Origin: Bacteroidales bacterium
GTDB taxonomy: Bacteria > Bacteroidota > Bacteroidia > Bacteroidales > UBA932
NCBI GenBank assembly: GCA_017555965.1
Contig: JAFZFH010000129.1
Location: forward strand, 1 to 64,000
Direction of reading: 5' to 3'
Length of the DNA: 64,000 nucleotides
The notes beneath the pieces are model-generated. The model did not search any database, was not told the DNA's origin, and saw nothing but the letters and a program-made list of their open reading frames with translations. Numbering within the stretch: the stretch's first letter is position 1; every line of letters starts with the position of its first letter. The translations under genes were made by a program, and so were the position numbers. This document shows positions 45,228 to 52,047 of this stretch, in pieces.

Positions 45228-47929
45228 TATCTGTTCTGCTTGTAAGTCATTTCGATCAACTTGTCAGCCTTCTCTCTGAACTGCTCTACAGTCACGAGAG
45301 AGCCCTCGATCTGCTTGAGAGGAACTGAATTGAGCTCAGTTCTTGACTTGTAGACTGTTGTCGGGAAGTCACCCTCAGGACGAGCCACATATGAAGAACG
45401 AGTTGCAGGAACAGACATTGACGAGCTCTTCTGCTTCTCATCCCATCCCTTGGTAAGAACGACCTCAGAAACAACATAATTCTCAAGGATGCTCTGCTGC
45501 ATCTGATTGTCGATACCGATCATCTGTGGGTAGAACACTGTTGTCTTACCTTCGCTGTCAGTATACTCAAGAGGCTTGATTGTGATTGTCTCCTTGTCAG
45601 CAGAAACCTCGATCGGGAATGAAGGTGTCCAACCGTCTCCATATGTAATAGAGTAGAACTCTGAAGACATACCTGCGAAATAGAACGGAACGCTCCAGTT
45701 TGCAGCAGGTGGGAGGAAGTTGGAGTCGATAGGAGCAACGAGCTTCACATTGCCGTCCTCATCCTGTACAGCCTCGATATACCACTTAGGTCCGAAGTCA
45801 TTGAAGATTGAAGAAACATCAACAGAGCTGTACTTTCTGTCAACAAAGAGGTCATATGGAGTATATGTGTCAAGACGTCCATAAGAGTCTGCATCGAGCC
45901 ATCCGAGAGCAAGGAGTCTGTTCTGGTACTCGAGACGATGCTTTGCAACATCATCAGCAAGCTTTGTAAACTCGTTCCAGAGGCCGTCAACCTTCTCCTT
46001 CTCGTACTTCGAATTCTCCTTGTAGATCTGATATACTGAATCAGGAAGCTCTGAAGGATAGTTATTCAGATTGTCAGTGATTGTGATCTTCGACTTGTGA
46101 GTGAAGCCCTTGCCTGATGTGCTGCTTGCACTCTTGAGAGTAGCTGTAGCAGTCCAGTCGCCGATGAGGGAATCATAATCATAGTCAACATAGTCCTTCA
46201 TCTCAAGCCATGGAGTAGTCACGTCTGCGATGCCAGGGCACTCACCATCCTCGATCTCAGTAGGCTTGTAGCTTGTAAGGTCGTTAGGAGTATACTCATC
46301 GTTGTAACCGAGAACAGCCACACGTGTAGTCTCACCGTCAACAGATGGGATCGCAAGCTCAAGTCCCTCAGCAGAGTTGATGAGTTCGAGATCATCAGCG
46401 CTGAAGTAGCTGTATGCCTTGTTTCCTGCTACGAGGCTGTAATATGTCGATCCGCTGTTGATCGCAAGGAGCCAGTCTCTCTTGTAGTTGGCAGCATAGT
46501 AGCACTCTGTCACAGGGTTACCCTCTGCTGCAGTAGTACACTTCACGTTGAACTTTGCCACATATGGAGTAGACTCGAGCGGTGTAACCACAATCTCCGG
46601 AGCATCCTTTGTCTTTGCTGTTGTCGAGAAAGTATACTTCTGGAAGTTCTGGATCGTTGCCATCTGGTCACCCATAGCTGTCACGAGGACATGATAGTCT
46701 GTATTCTCACCGATAGCATCCTGGTAGTAGAATGTAGAAAGCTTCATCTGGACAGCCTCCTTAGCGACTCTTGTACCGAATGTATAAGCTGCAAAATACG
46801 ATGTGATAGCCCACTGGAGATAATCCTCACGGCCGTTACAGAGCTCGAGAACCTGCTGGTACATTGCGTCATCGAAGATACCCACAGCATACTGCTCCAC
46901 ATTCTCATCAGGATAGAAGTTCATGACAAGATCGATCGGGCTTGCATGTTCAAGCTCCACTGTCACCTTACCGTCGAACGGCTGCGGCTCGAGAACACGG
47001 AAATGCTTTCTCTGGAAAGCACCTGTCCAGTAATTGTCGAGAGGTCTTGTGATGGTATAGTCAGTGATTACTCCAAGGCTGCTCTGCTCTTTGTCTGAAC
47101 CTCCATAGTATGACTCATCGATCATAGGAAGATAGTATCCGCTATCCCATCCCGCAGGATATGTGAAGTTCTCAGTCTCATACTCAGGACTGTCCTCCAT
47201 CCATGCAAACTCACCTGCAACGAACACGACAGGCTCACCTGGAGAAATCGGATTGTACATTGTATCCCAGTCATTCTCACCGTTACCGTCAGAATCCTCA
47301 TCAGTCTGGAACCAGTTCTCCTCCTCAGAATATGTAAGAGTTACATCCTTTTCAGTATACTTGCCAGCATTGTAAAGGAGTGAGAAATAGTCATCTGTTC
47401 CGCCCTGCACCATGTAGTTGTACATCATGATACATGCCTGGTTGTAACGGATTGCGTTACCCTTCTGCTTTGTATCCTTAGGAACAGTTATACGCATCTT
47501 GTATCCGTCATAGCTCTGATCCACTACAGTAAGGAGCTCGCTGAGATTGTACTCACCGGTCTTGAAAGGAAGAGTGAAGATTTCAGAAAAGTTCTGCTCA
47601 TCAAGCTTTGCAACCACGTAAAGATAGTACTGCGTATTCTCCTTCAAGCCTTTACTGATACGGATAACGTCATTAGGTTTGACTGTCAATGACTCACCTG
47701 CTGTAAAGAGCATGACAGGATTGTCCATCTTCTTTTCCTTGGTATCAAGGATGTAGGCGATTTCAACAGTACTATTCGCCTTGACCTCAATGTGTACATA
47801 TTCAGGTCCGGCTTCCTGAACCGACACTGAGAAAGCAGGTGCCTCCTCTGTCGGATCACAGCCCACAAAAATACCGCAGATCACAGCCAGAAGGCAGATC
47901 AGCGGCAGTTTCAAAAGAAATTTCTTCAT
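45227..47929 (-). CDS. 900-residue Fn3-like lipoprotein of unknown function
   Basis: A 900-residue lipoprotein (lipobox GIFVGC, Cys24, followed by DPTEEAP). The first domain (about 30-130) is Fn3-like, with GLKENTQYYLYVVAKLDE; further beta domains follow, then a middle helical stretch (about 640-710: YQIYKENSKYEKEKVDGLWN...). An acidic segment near 205-220 (DEDSDGNGENDWD) looks like a calcium-binding loop. The tail carries a Ser/Arg-rich turn and a helix ending KLIEMTYKQNR. I do not recognise the family. It is translationally coupled to the single-unit Omp28 gene, and a similar pairing of a large lipoprotein with an Omp28 protein occurs at 26962-31792. Confidence 0.72.
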   Translation of the reverse strand: MKKFLLKLPLICLLAVICGIFVGCDPTEEAPAFSVSVQEAGPEYVHIEVKANSTVEIAYILDTKEKKMDNPVMLFTAGESLTVKPNDVIRISKGLKENTQYYLYVVAKLDEQNFSEIFTLPFKTGEYNLSELLTVVDQSYDGYKMRITVPKDTKQKGNAIRYNQACIMMYNYMVQGGTDDYFSLLYNAGKYTEKDVTLTYSEEENWFQTDEDSDGNGENDWDTMYNPISPGEPVVFVAGEFAWMEDSPEYETENFTYPAGWDSGYYLPMIDESYYGGSDKEQSSLGVITDYTITRPLDNYWTGAFQRKHFRVLEPQPFDGKVTVELEHASPIDLVMNFYPDENVEQYAVGIFDDAMYQQVLELCNGREDYLQWAITSYFAAYTFGTRVAKEAVQMKLSTFYYQDAIGENTDYHVLVTAMGDQMATIQNFQKYTFSTTAKTKDAPEIVVTPLESTPYVAKFNVKCTTAAEGNPVTECYYAANYKRDWLLAINSGSTYYSLVAGNKAYSYFSADDLELINSAEGLELAIPSVDGETTRVAVLGYNDEYTPNDLTSYKPTEIEDGECPGIADVTTPWLEMKDYVDYDYDSLIGDWTATATLKSASSTSGKGFTHKSKITITDNLNNYPSELPDSVYQIYKENSKYEKEKVDGLWNEFTKLADDVAKHRLEYQNRLLALGWLDADSYGRLDTYTPYDLFVDRKYSSVDVSSIFNDFGPKWYIEAVQDEDGNVKLVAPIDSNFLPPAANWSVPFYFAGMSSEFYSITYGDGWTPSFPIEVSADKETITIKPLEYTDSEGKTTVFYPQMIGIDNQMQQSILENYVVSEVVLTKGWDEKQKSSSMSVPATRSSYVARPEGDFPTTVYKSRTELNSVPLKQIEGSLVTVEQFREKADKLIEMTYKQNR

Positions 47930-47971
47930 TAGATTATATAATTAAACTTTGGTTATCTACACTAAATCGCG

Positions 47972-47979
47972 CAAATATA
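47972..47979 (-). promoter_or_regulatory. Promoter -7-like box for the 900-residue lipoprotein/Omp28 pair
   Basis: TATATTTG on the minus strand fits TAnnTTTG; TTTG at 48005-48002 lies 22 bases upstream, near the usual spacing. The ATG is at 47929, so the leader is about 35 bases. Confidence 0.5.
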
Positions 47980-48042
47980 GGCATTTATCAATAAAAACCA
48001 CCAAATATTTCTACAAAATCATCCATTCTTCCTTTTTTACTT

Positions 48043-48050
48043 TATCTTTG
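48043..48050 (+). promoter_or_regulatory. Promoter -7-like box for purB
   Basis: TATCTTTG fits TAnnTTTG. It ends one base before an ATG at 48052, so RNA would begin after that codon; this supports ATG 48076 as the true purB start. Confidence 0.55.
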
Positions 48051-48075
48051 CATGGCAATTAATAAAATAAACGAA

Positions 48076-49416
48076 ATGGATAATCATTCACTTTTGGCGG
48101 TCTCGCCTATTGATGGACGCTATTCGCGTCAGACTGAACCACTTAGAGAATATTTCAGCGAATACGCCCTTATCAGATACCGCGTCCGCGTTGAAATCGA
48201 ATATTTCATCGCTCTCTGTCAGATTCCTCTTCCTCAGCTTGCGGATTTCGACTCTTCAAAGTTCGAAGCACTCAGAGACATCTACCGCAACATGACACCG
48301 GAGGACGCAGCCAAGGTAAAGGAGATTGAGAAGGTGACCAACCACGACGTAAAGGCCGTGGAATATTTCATCAAGGACCGATTCAAAGAGATGGATATCC
48401 TCAAATGGGGAGAGTTCGTACACTTCGGACTCACATCGCAGGACATCAACAACACCTCGGTTCCACTTTCGTTCAAGGAAGCGATTGAAGAAAGCTTCAT
48501 GCCTCTTCTCAAGGAAGTTCTCGGACTCATCAAGGGAATGGCTTCCGATTGGGCAGAGATTCCTATGCTTGCAAAGACTCACGGTCAGCCGGCATCCCCT
48601 ACCCGCGTAGGCAAGGAGTTCAATGTATTCGCAGTACGTATTGAGGAGCAGATCAGACAGTTCGAGCAGCTGACATATCCGGCAAAGTTCGGAGGTGCTA
48701 CAGGAAACATGAACGCACACAAGGTTGCATATCCTGGAATCGACTGGATCGGATTCGGCAACGACTTCGTTGCATCACTCGGTCTCAAGAGATCTTTCCC
48801 TACAACTCAGATCGAGCACTACGACAACCTTGCATCGCTCTTCGACTGCCTCCGCCGCATCAACACGATCCTCATCGACTTTGCAAGAGACATCTGGACA
48901 TATATTTCAATGGAGTACTTCCGCCAGAAGGTAAAGGCTGGAGAGGTCGGATCTTCAGCAATGCCTCATAAGGTAAACCCTATCGACTTTGAGAACGCAG
49001 AGGGTAACTTCGGTGTAGCAAACGCGCTTTACACCCACCTTTCGATGAAGCTTCCGATTTCGAGACTCCAGAGAGACCTTACAGACTCTACTGTTCTCCG
49101 CAACATCGGCATGCCTCTCGCTCATTCTGTGATTTCACTCAACTCCCTTAAAAAGGGACTCGGCAAGCTCATCCTCAACGAGGACGCACTCCGTGCTGAC
49201 CTTGAAAAGAACTGGGCAGTGGTTGCAGAGGCCATCCAGACAATCCTCCGTAGAGAAAATTACCCGAACCCTTACGAGACGCTCAAGGCGCTTACACGTA
49301 CAGGTGCGGGCATCAATCACGATGTGATAGCGGACTTCATCGAGACTCTCGAGGTCAGCGAATCAGTCAAGGAGGAACTCAGGGTGATCACCCCTTGGAC
49401 CTACACAGGATTCTAA
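48076..49416 (+). CDS. purB: Adenylosuccinate lyase
   Basis: A 446-residue enzyme of the fumarase/aspartase superfamily, used twice in purine synthesis (SAICAR to AICAR, and adenylosuccinate to AMP). The start is set at ATG 48076 (MDNHSLLAVSPIDGRYSRQ), which matches the family N-terminus and lies downstream of the promoter box; ATG 48052 adds eight residues. Signatures include THGQPASPTRVGKEF (about 170-184) and the flexible signature loop GSSAMPHKVNPIDFENAEGN (about 294-313) with the catalytic Ser. Its last 4 bases overlap the convergent FtsB-like gene. Confidence 0.96.
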   Translation: MDNHSLLAVSPIDGRYSRQTEPLREYFSEYALIRYRVRVEIEYFIALCQIPLPQLADFDSSKFEALRDIYRNMTPEDAAKVKEIEKVTNHDVKAVEYFIKDRFKEMDILKWGEFVHFGLTSQDINNTSVPLSFKEAIEESFMPLLKEVLGLIKGMASDWAEIPMLAKTHGQPASPTRVGKEFNVFAVRIEEQIRQFEQLTYPAKFGGATGNMNAHKVAYPGIDWIGFGNDFVASLGLKRSFPTTQIEHYDNLASLFDCLRRINTILIDFARDIWTYISMEYFRQKVKAGEVGSSAMPHKVNPIDFENAEGNFGVANALYTHLSMKLPISRLQRDLTDSTVLRNIGMPLAHSVISLNSLKKGLGKLILNEDALRADLEKNWAVVAEAIQTILRRENYPNPYETLKALTRTGAGINHDVIADFIETLEVSESVKEELRVITPWTYTGF

Positions 49417-49715
49417 TCGATAACGTATACATCTTCGCCAGGGACAGCAAAATTGAAATGCTCTCTGGCGAATTTTTCTAATGTATCCTTATCTGTCCTG
49501 ATCATATTGATCCTCTGTTCCATTTCTGCATTCTGCAGTTCATAACTGCGGATAAGCTTCTTCTGGCGACGGATTTCCGCGCCGGCCTTCGCCCAATGGA
49601 TGAAGGTATTGCCTGAACCCACAAGCCAGAACACAAGAAAAAGTCCCGTCGTAATCGTAGCGAACCACGCAAAATTACGATGCGGTCCTTTGTATATGTC
49701 TTTGATTTTTCCCAT
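49413..49715 (-). CDS. FtsB/DivIC-like septum formation protein
   Basis: A 100-residue bitopic protein: a short cytoplasmic N-terminus, one membrane helix (about 15-37), then a periplasmic coiled coil (about 45-80, AEIRRQKKLIRSYELQNAEMEQ cut) and the C-terminal KDTLEKFAREHFNFAVPGEDVYVI that marks the DivIC/FtsB family. These proteins form the FtsQLB-type division complex. The gene is small but complete; a TAATTTTG box lies 22 bases upstream. It is convergent with purB. Confidence 0.9.
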   Translation of the reverse strand: MGKIKDIYKGPHRNFAWFATITTGLFLVFWLVGSGNTFIHWAKAGAEIRRQKKLIRSYELQNAEMEQRINMIRTDKDTLEKFAREHFNFAVPGEDVYVID

Positions 49716-49737
49716 GCCGATTATTAGTATATGACGA

Positions 49738-49745
49738 CAAAATTA
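49738..49745 (-). promoter_or_regulatory. Promoter -7-like box for the FtsB/DivIC-like gene
   Basis: TAATTTTG on the minus strand fits TAnnTTTG, 22 bases before the ATG; GTTG at 49770-49767 is 21 bases upstream and partly lies in the mobile element end. Confidence 0.45.
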
Positions 49746-49747
49746 AC

Positions 49748-49755
49748 TATTTTTG
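49748..49755 (+). promoter_or_regulatory. Displaced promoter box, probably of the nucleotidyltransferase operon
   Basis: TATTTTTG on the plus strand fits TAnnTTTG. If the mobile element and one target copy are removed in thought, this box would lie about 32 bases before the ATG now at 52048. The insertion therefore seems to have cut a promoter off from its operon. Confidence 0.4.
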
Positions 49756-49761
49756 ACAGAA

Positions 49762-49769
49762 TTTTGCAA
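49762..49769. repeat. Target site duplication, left copy
   Basis: TTTTGCAA, repeated exactly at 52021-52028 beyond the right end of the element. Eight bases is the size known for IS1595-family insertions. Confidence 0.9.
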
Positions 49770-49795
49770 CGGAATTATCCCTTTTAGTATTGTAA
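49770..49795 (+). repeat. Left terminal inverted repeat of the transposon
   Basis: Begins CGGAATTATCCCTTTT; matches the reverse complement of 51995-52020 at 23 of 26 positions. Confidence 0.9.
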
Positions 49796-49852
49796 CAACT
49801 CTGGACTTTTGAGGTATCTATTAGTAGATTAATCATATAAGACTTATCTACT

Positions 49853-50782
49853 ATGACATTCTTCGAGTTCCAAAAGAGATTTCCGAATGAGGGTGCTGCT
49901 CTCAATTTCATCGTTGCCACAAAGTATGCTAATGGTTACTATTGTCCGAAATGTGGATGCTTCCATAAGGGTATCTATCGTAGCAACAAGAGAACAAAGG
50001 TTCTTCACTGCAATAACTGCAAATCGGAGTTCTCTGTTCTCGCAGGAACTATCTTTGAGGGAACACATCTTGACCTCAGAATGTGGTTGTATGCGATGAA
50101 CCTCGTTATCGTGGCAAAGAAGGGTATTTCTGCTTGTCAGTTGCAAAGGGAACTTGGCATGAAGTCCTATAAGGGTGCTTGGAGAATGCTCCAACTCATC
50201 CGTCAGGCAATGGCAAAAGAGGAATACAATGAGGTCTTTGAGGCAGTTGTGGAGATTGATGAGACTTATGTAGGTGGTAAACCAAGAAAGTCAAATGTGC
50301 ATACCGAAAGGGAAACCAACGAGAAGCACAACAAGAGAGGTAGAGGTACATCCAAGACTCCTGTTATCGGTGTCAAGGAAAGAAACACAGGTAAGGTTCA
50401 CGCAGTTGTTGCTAACTACAATGACGAGGGAAAACAACTTACTGGTAAACAACTTTTCAATGTGTTGAAAAAGGTATGTAAGGATGGTGTTACAGTTATG
50501 ACTGACCAATATAGTGGTTACAACATCTTGGATAAGGAGAATGAAAAGAATTTCATTCGTGTCAAGGTTGACCATTCAGTTACCTACTCGTTGGGTGACG
50601 GAAAGCATACCAACGGCATTGAGAGTTTTTGGGCAATTGTCAAGAGAGGTGTATATGGAATCTACCATCACGTATCGGTAGAGCATATGCAGAAGTATAT
50701 GGATGAGTTCTGTTTCAGACTCAATCACAGAGAGTGTGATGATGCGTTTGAAAGTCTTGTAAATCTTGCTATTGCTGCATAG
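49853..50782 (+). CDS. IS1595-family (ISXO2-like) transposase
   Basis: A 309-residue transposase, complete. The N-terminal zinc ribbon has C31, C34, C53 and C56 (YCPKCGCFH ... HCNNCKSEFS). The ISXO2-like catalytic core follows: D136 in VEIDETYVGGK, D218 in VMTDQYSGY, and TNGIESFWAIVKRG with N254 and E257 as the third catalytic position, ending in the HHVSVEHMQKYMDEFCFRLNHR block of the family. It cuts and rejoins DNA at the 26-bp ends described here. The start ATG 49853 is 57 bases inside the left repeat. Codon use is more A/T-rich than in the host genes around. Confidence 0.95.
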   Translation: MTFFEFQKRFPNEGAALNFIVATKYANGYYCPKCGCFHKGIYRSNKRTKVLHCNNCKSEFSVLAGTIFEGTHLDLRMWLYAMNLVIVAKKGISACQLQRELGMKSYKGAWRMLQLIRQAMAKEEYNEVFEAVVEIDETYVGGKPRKSNVHTERETNEKHNKRGRGTSKTPVIGVKERNTGKVHAVVANYNDEGKQLTGKQLFNVLKKVCKDGVTVMTDQYSGYNILDKENEKNFIRVKVDHSVTYSLGDGKHTNGIESFWAIVKRGVYGIYHHVSVEHMQKYMDEFCFRLNHRECDDAFESLVNLAIAA

Positions 50783-50815
50783 TTCTTTGAAAAGCGAGAT
50801 ATTTATAATAAAGAA

Positions 50816-50838
50816 CCCTCGTTGTAAGCGAACGAGGG
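50816..50838 (-). terminator. Hairpin after the transposase gene
   Basis: An 8-bp stem CCCTCGTT / AACGAGGG with a 7-base loop. On the minus strand it is followed by TTCTTTATTATAAAT, so it better fits a terminator for minus-strand RNA, such as from the small gene at 50857-50970. It also stands 33 bases after the transposase stop. Confidence 0.55.
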
Positions 50839-50856
50839 AGAAACTATTATAAGAAT

Positions 50857-50970
50857 TTACTTTTGTAGTTCACGAGGTACTTGAAATACTCTCTTGAAGG
50901 CAGTTTTAAACGCTTCATGACTACTTGTGTTCGTTATAACCTTGCTTCTTTGCGATATCCCGTATTGCAT
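50857..50970 (-). CDS. Possible 37-residue protein inside the transposon
   Basis: A short frame beginning MQYGISQRSKVITNTS and ending FQVPRELQK, basic and without Cys. It is the only content seen in the 306-base gap between the transposase and the first passenger gene. Support is contextual: a TAGTTTTG box (50998-50991, minus strand) 20 bases before the ATG and a terminator-like hairpin right after it. It could also be a small RNA gene, or chance. I do not recognise the sequence. Confidence 0.35.
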   Translation of the reverse strand: MQYGISQRSKVITNTSSHEAFKTAFKRVFQVPRELQK

Positions 50971-50990
50971 GACGGTTTCTACGAACAATG

Positions 50991-50998
50991 CAAAACTA
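50991..50998 (-). promoter_or_regulatory. Promoter -7-like box for the small minus-strand gene in the transposon
   Basis: TAGTTTTG on the minus strand fits TAnnTTTG, 20 bases before the ATG at 50970. The palindrome 51007-51036 occupies the position of its -33 region. Confidence 0.35.
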
Positions 50999-51006
50999 CG
51001 GAATTC

Positions 51007-51036
51007 ATCTCACTATTCCTAGTTGAATAGTGAGAT
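51007..51036. promoter_or_regulatory. Palindrome between divergent promoter boxes, operator-like
   Basis: ATCTCACTATTC and GAATAGTGAGAT are a perfect 12-bp inverted repeat around CTAGTT. It lies between a minus-strand TAGTTTTG box (50998-50991) and a plus-strand TAATTTTG box (51053-51060), where a repressor could control both. No strong T-run follows on either side, so a terminator is less likely. Confidence 0.5.
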
Positions 51037-51052
51037 ATTTCCATAGTTTGAC

Positions 51053-51060
51053 TAATTTTG
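51053..51060 (+). promoter_or_regulatory. Promoter -7-like box for the passenger genes
   Basis: TAATTTTG fits TAnnTTTG, 28 bases before the ATG at 51089. The palindrome 51007-51036 covers its upstream region. Confidence 0.45.
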
Positions 51061-51088
51061 AAGAATAACAGAGAAAACAACTAATTTT

Positions 51089-51412
51089 ATGAATAACAAA
51101 GTTGTAAGTATAACAGAGAGCGAATTGAAGAATCTTATCAAAGAGCAAGTAAAGATACAATTGCTAATAGAAAATTTTAACATCGCATATGATAAAGTAA
51201 AAAGGCAACATCACGATAACAATCGCCCATTTGGTTTTGAGTTAAGACGTAATGGTGAATGGGAATATGGTGATATCGAATATGATGCAAAAACAAATCA
51301 ATTAAGTTGTATGGGAGTCAGTATCACGGTAGACCTCTCCCTTAGTTTTAGAGACAACTTAGAAGACCTTTATGAAAAAATGTGCGAGAATGGATTTGAT
51401 ACAGATTATTAA
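51089..51412 (+). CDS. Transposon passenger protein 1, unknown function
   Basis: A 107-residue acidic soluble protein, first of the two passenger genes. It starts with a helix SITESELKNLIKEQVKIQLL (about residues 6-25), which resembles the start of the next protein and a short N-terminal helix (I/L-T/N-E-x-x-L/I...) I know from other Bacteroidales accessory proteins. A beta-rich part follows (FELRRNGEWEYGDIEYDAKT...LSCMGVSITVDLS), and then an acidic C-terminal helix (DNLEDLYEKMCENGFDTDY). No catalytic motif is visible. The next gene starts 12 bases later, so both are probably expressed together. Toxin-antitoxin or defence is possible from context but not shown. Confidence 0.75.
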   Translation: MNNKVVSITESELKNLIKEQVKIQLLIENFNIAYDKVKRQHHDNNRPFGFELRRNGEWEYGDIEYDAKTNQLSCMGVSITVDLSLSFRDNLEDLYEKMCENGFDTDY

Positions 51413-51424
51413 ACATATACATAT

Positions 51425-51982
51425 ATGAAACGTCTAAACGAGAAAACAATAGAAGAGATTGTTGAACGAGTTATATCTGAAACAATTCAAAACCACAAGC
51501 AACCATTGATGGAAATGGCGACATGTGGCGTTGAAAAATGGGGTAAACGAACATATAAGATTGCAGTACATGGGGCTAGTTCTAAAGATAGACCAACTCC
51601 TCATATCCATATTTATTTAAATACGGATAACAATCCATATACTCAGTTTAATTTTGAAATATCATTTGTAGATTTGATTTGCGAAGATACGATTACTCCA
51701 ATATACCAGTTGGATAGAGAGAATAATTTAAAATGTACTAATAGAAGAAATTGTTCTTGGAATGGTTATAAAGAAATAGAGGAGGGTTTGCGAGTGTTTT
51801 TGTCTCAACCTTGTTCTTCCGCTAGGTTTGGTGATTTTTCGAGTAACTTGGAAAGGGTTATATATGAATGGAACAGAGAAACAGATTTTGTTAAAACAAA
51901 TAATGGAGGCAACCCATTAAAAGAATATCTAGATTCAAATAATCTTTCTCCTCACCCTAAGTATCTGCATTTATTTCAATAG
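51425..51982 (+). CDS. Transposon passenger protein 2, unknown function
   Basis: A 185-residue soluble protein. It opens with the helix LNEKTIEEIVERVISETIQ (about residues 3-21), like passenger protein 1. Next is a segment KIAVHGASSKDRPTPHIHIYL (split here; about 46-66) in which P-T-P-H-I-H-I-Y resembles the PPHxH motif of DUF4160-type small proteins, and a Cys-containing middle part (C90, C105, C110). The C-terminus is polar. No enzyme is recognised. It ends 13 bases before the right inverted repeat, so the gene belongs to the element and its codon use is A/T-rich like the transposase gene. Confidence 0.75.
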   Translation: MKRLNEKTIEEIVERVISETIQNHKQPLMEMATCGVEKWGKRTYKIAVHGASSKDRPTPHIHIYLNTDNNPYTQFNFEISFVDLICEDTITPIYQLDRENNLKCTNRRNCSWNGYKEIEEGLRVFLSQPCSSARFGDFSSNLERVIYEWNRETDFVKTNNGGNPLKEYLDSNNLSPHPKYLHLFQ

Positions 51983-51994
51983 TTCCCAAAAGCA

Positions 51995-52020
51995 TTGCAA
52001 TATAAAAAGGGATAATTCCG
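51995..52020 (-). repeat. Right terminal inverted repeat of the transposon
   Basis: Reverse complement begins CGGAATTATCCCTTTT; 23 of 26 bases match the left end. Confidence 0.9.
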
Positions 52021-52028
52021 TTTTGCAA
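52021..52028. repeat. Target site duplication, right copy
   Basis: TTTTGCAA, the exact copy of 49762-49769. Confidence 0.9.
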
Positions 52029-52047
52029 TAATATAAAGAATACAGAT

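Larger units (their letters stand above)
49770..52020 (+). mobile_element. IS1595-family (ISXO2-type) transposon with passenger genes
   Basis: A 2251-bp element with 26-bp terminal inverted repeats (49770-49795 and 52020-51995), identical in the outer 16 bases (CGGAATTATCCCTTTT) with 3 mismatches inside, and flanked by 8-bp direct repeats TTTTGCAA. It carries an intact ISXO2-type transposase at the left and two passenger genes (51089-51412 and 51425-51982) reaching to within 13 bases of the right repeat, plus a possible 37-residue gene on the other strand. Passenger genes are known for some IS1595 groups. The element is visibly richer in A+T than its surroundings. All parts are intact, so the insertion may be recent and still active. 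Confidence 0.92.

Noticed and set aside
48052..48075. Upstream ATG as purB start
   Set aside because: It lies one base after a TATCTTTG promoter box, so it would not be in the message, and adds eight residues not usual in the family.
50991..51005. ACGGAATT near 51000 as an inner right end of the insertion sequence
   Set aside because: It is in direct, not inverted, orientation to the left end and lacks the rest of the repeat; the true right end at 52020 has 26 matching bases and an exact 8-bp target copy.
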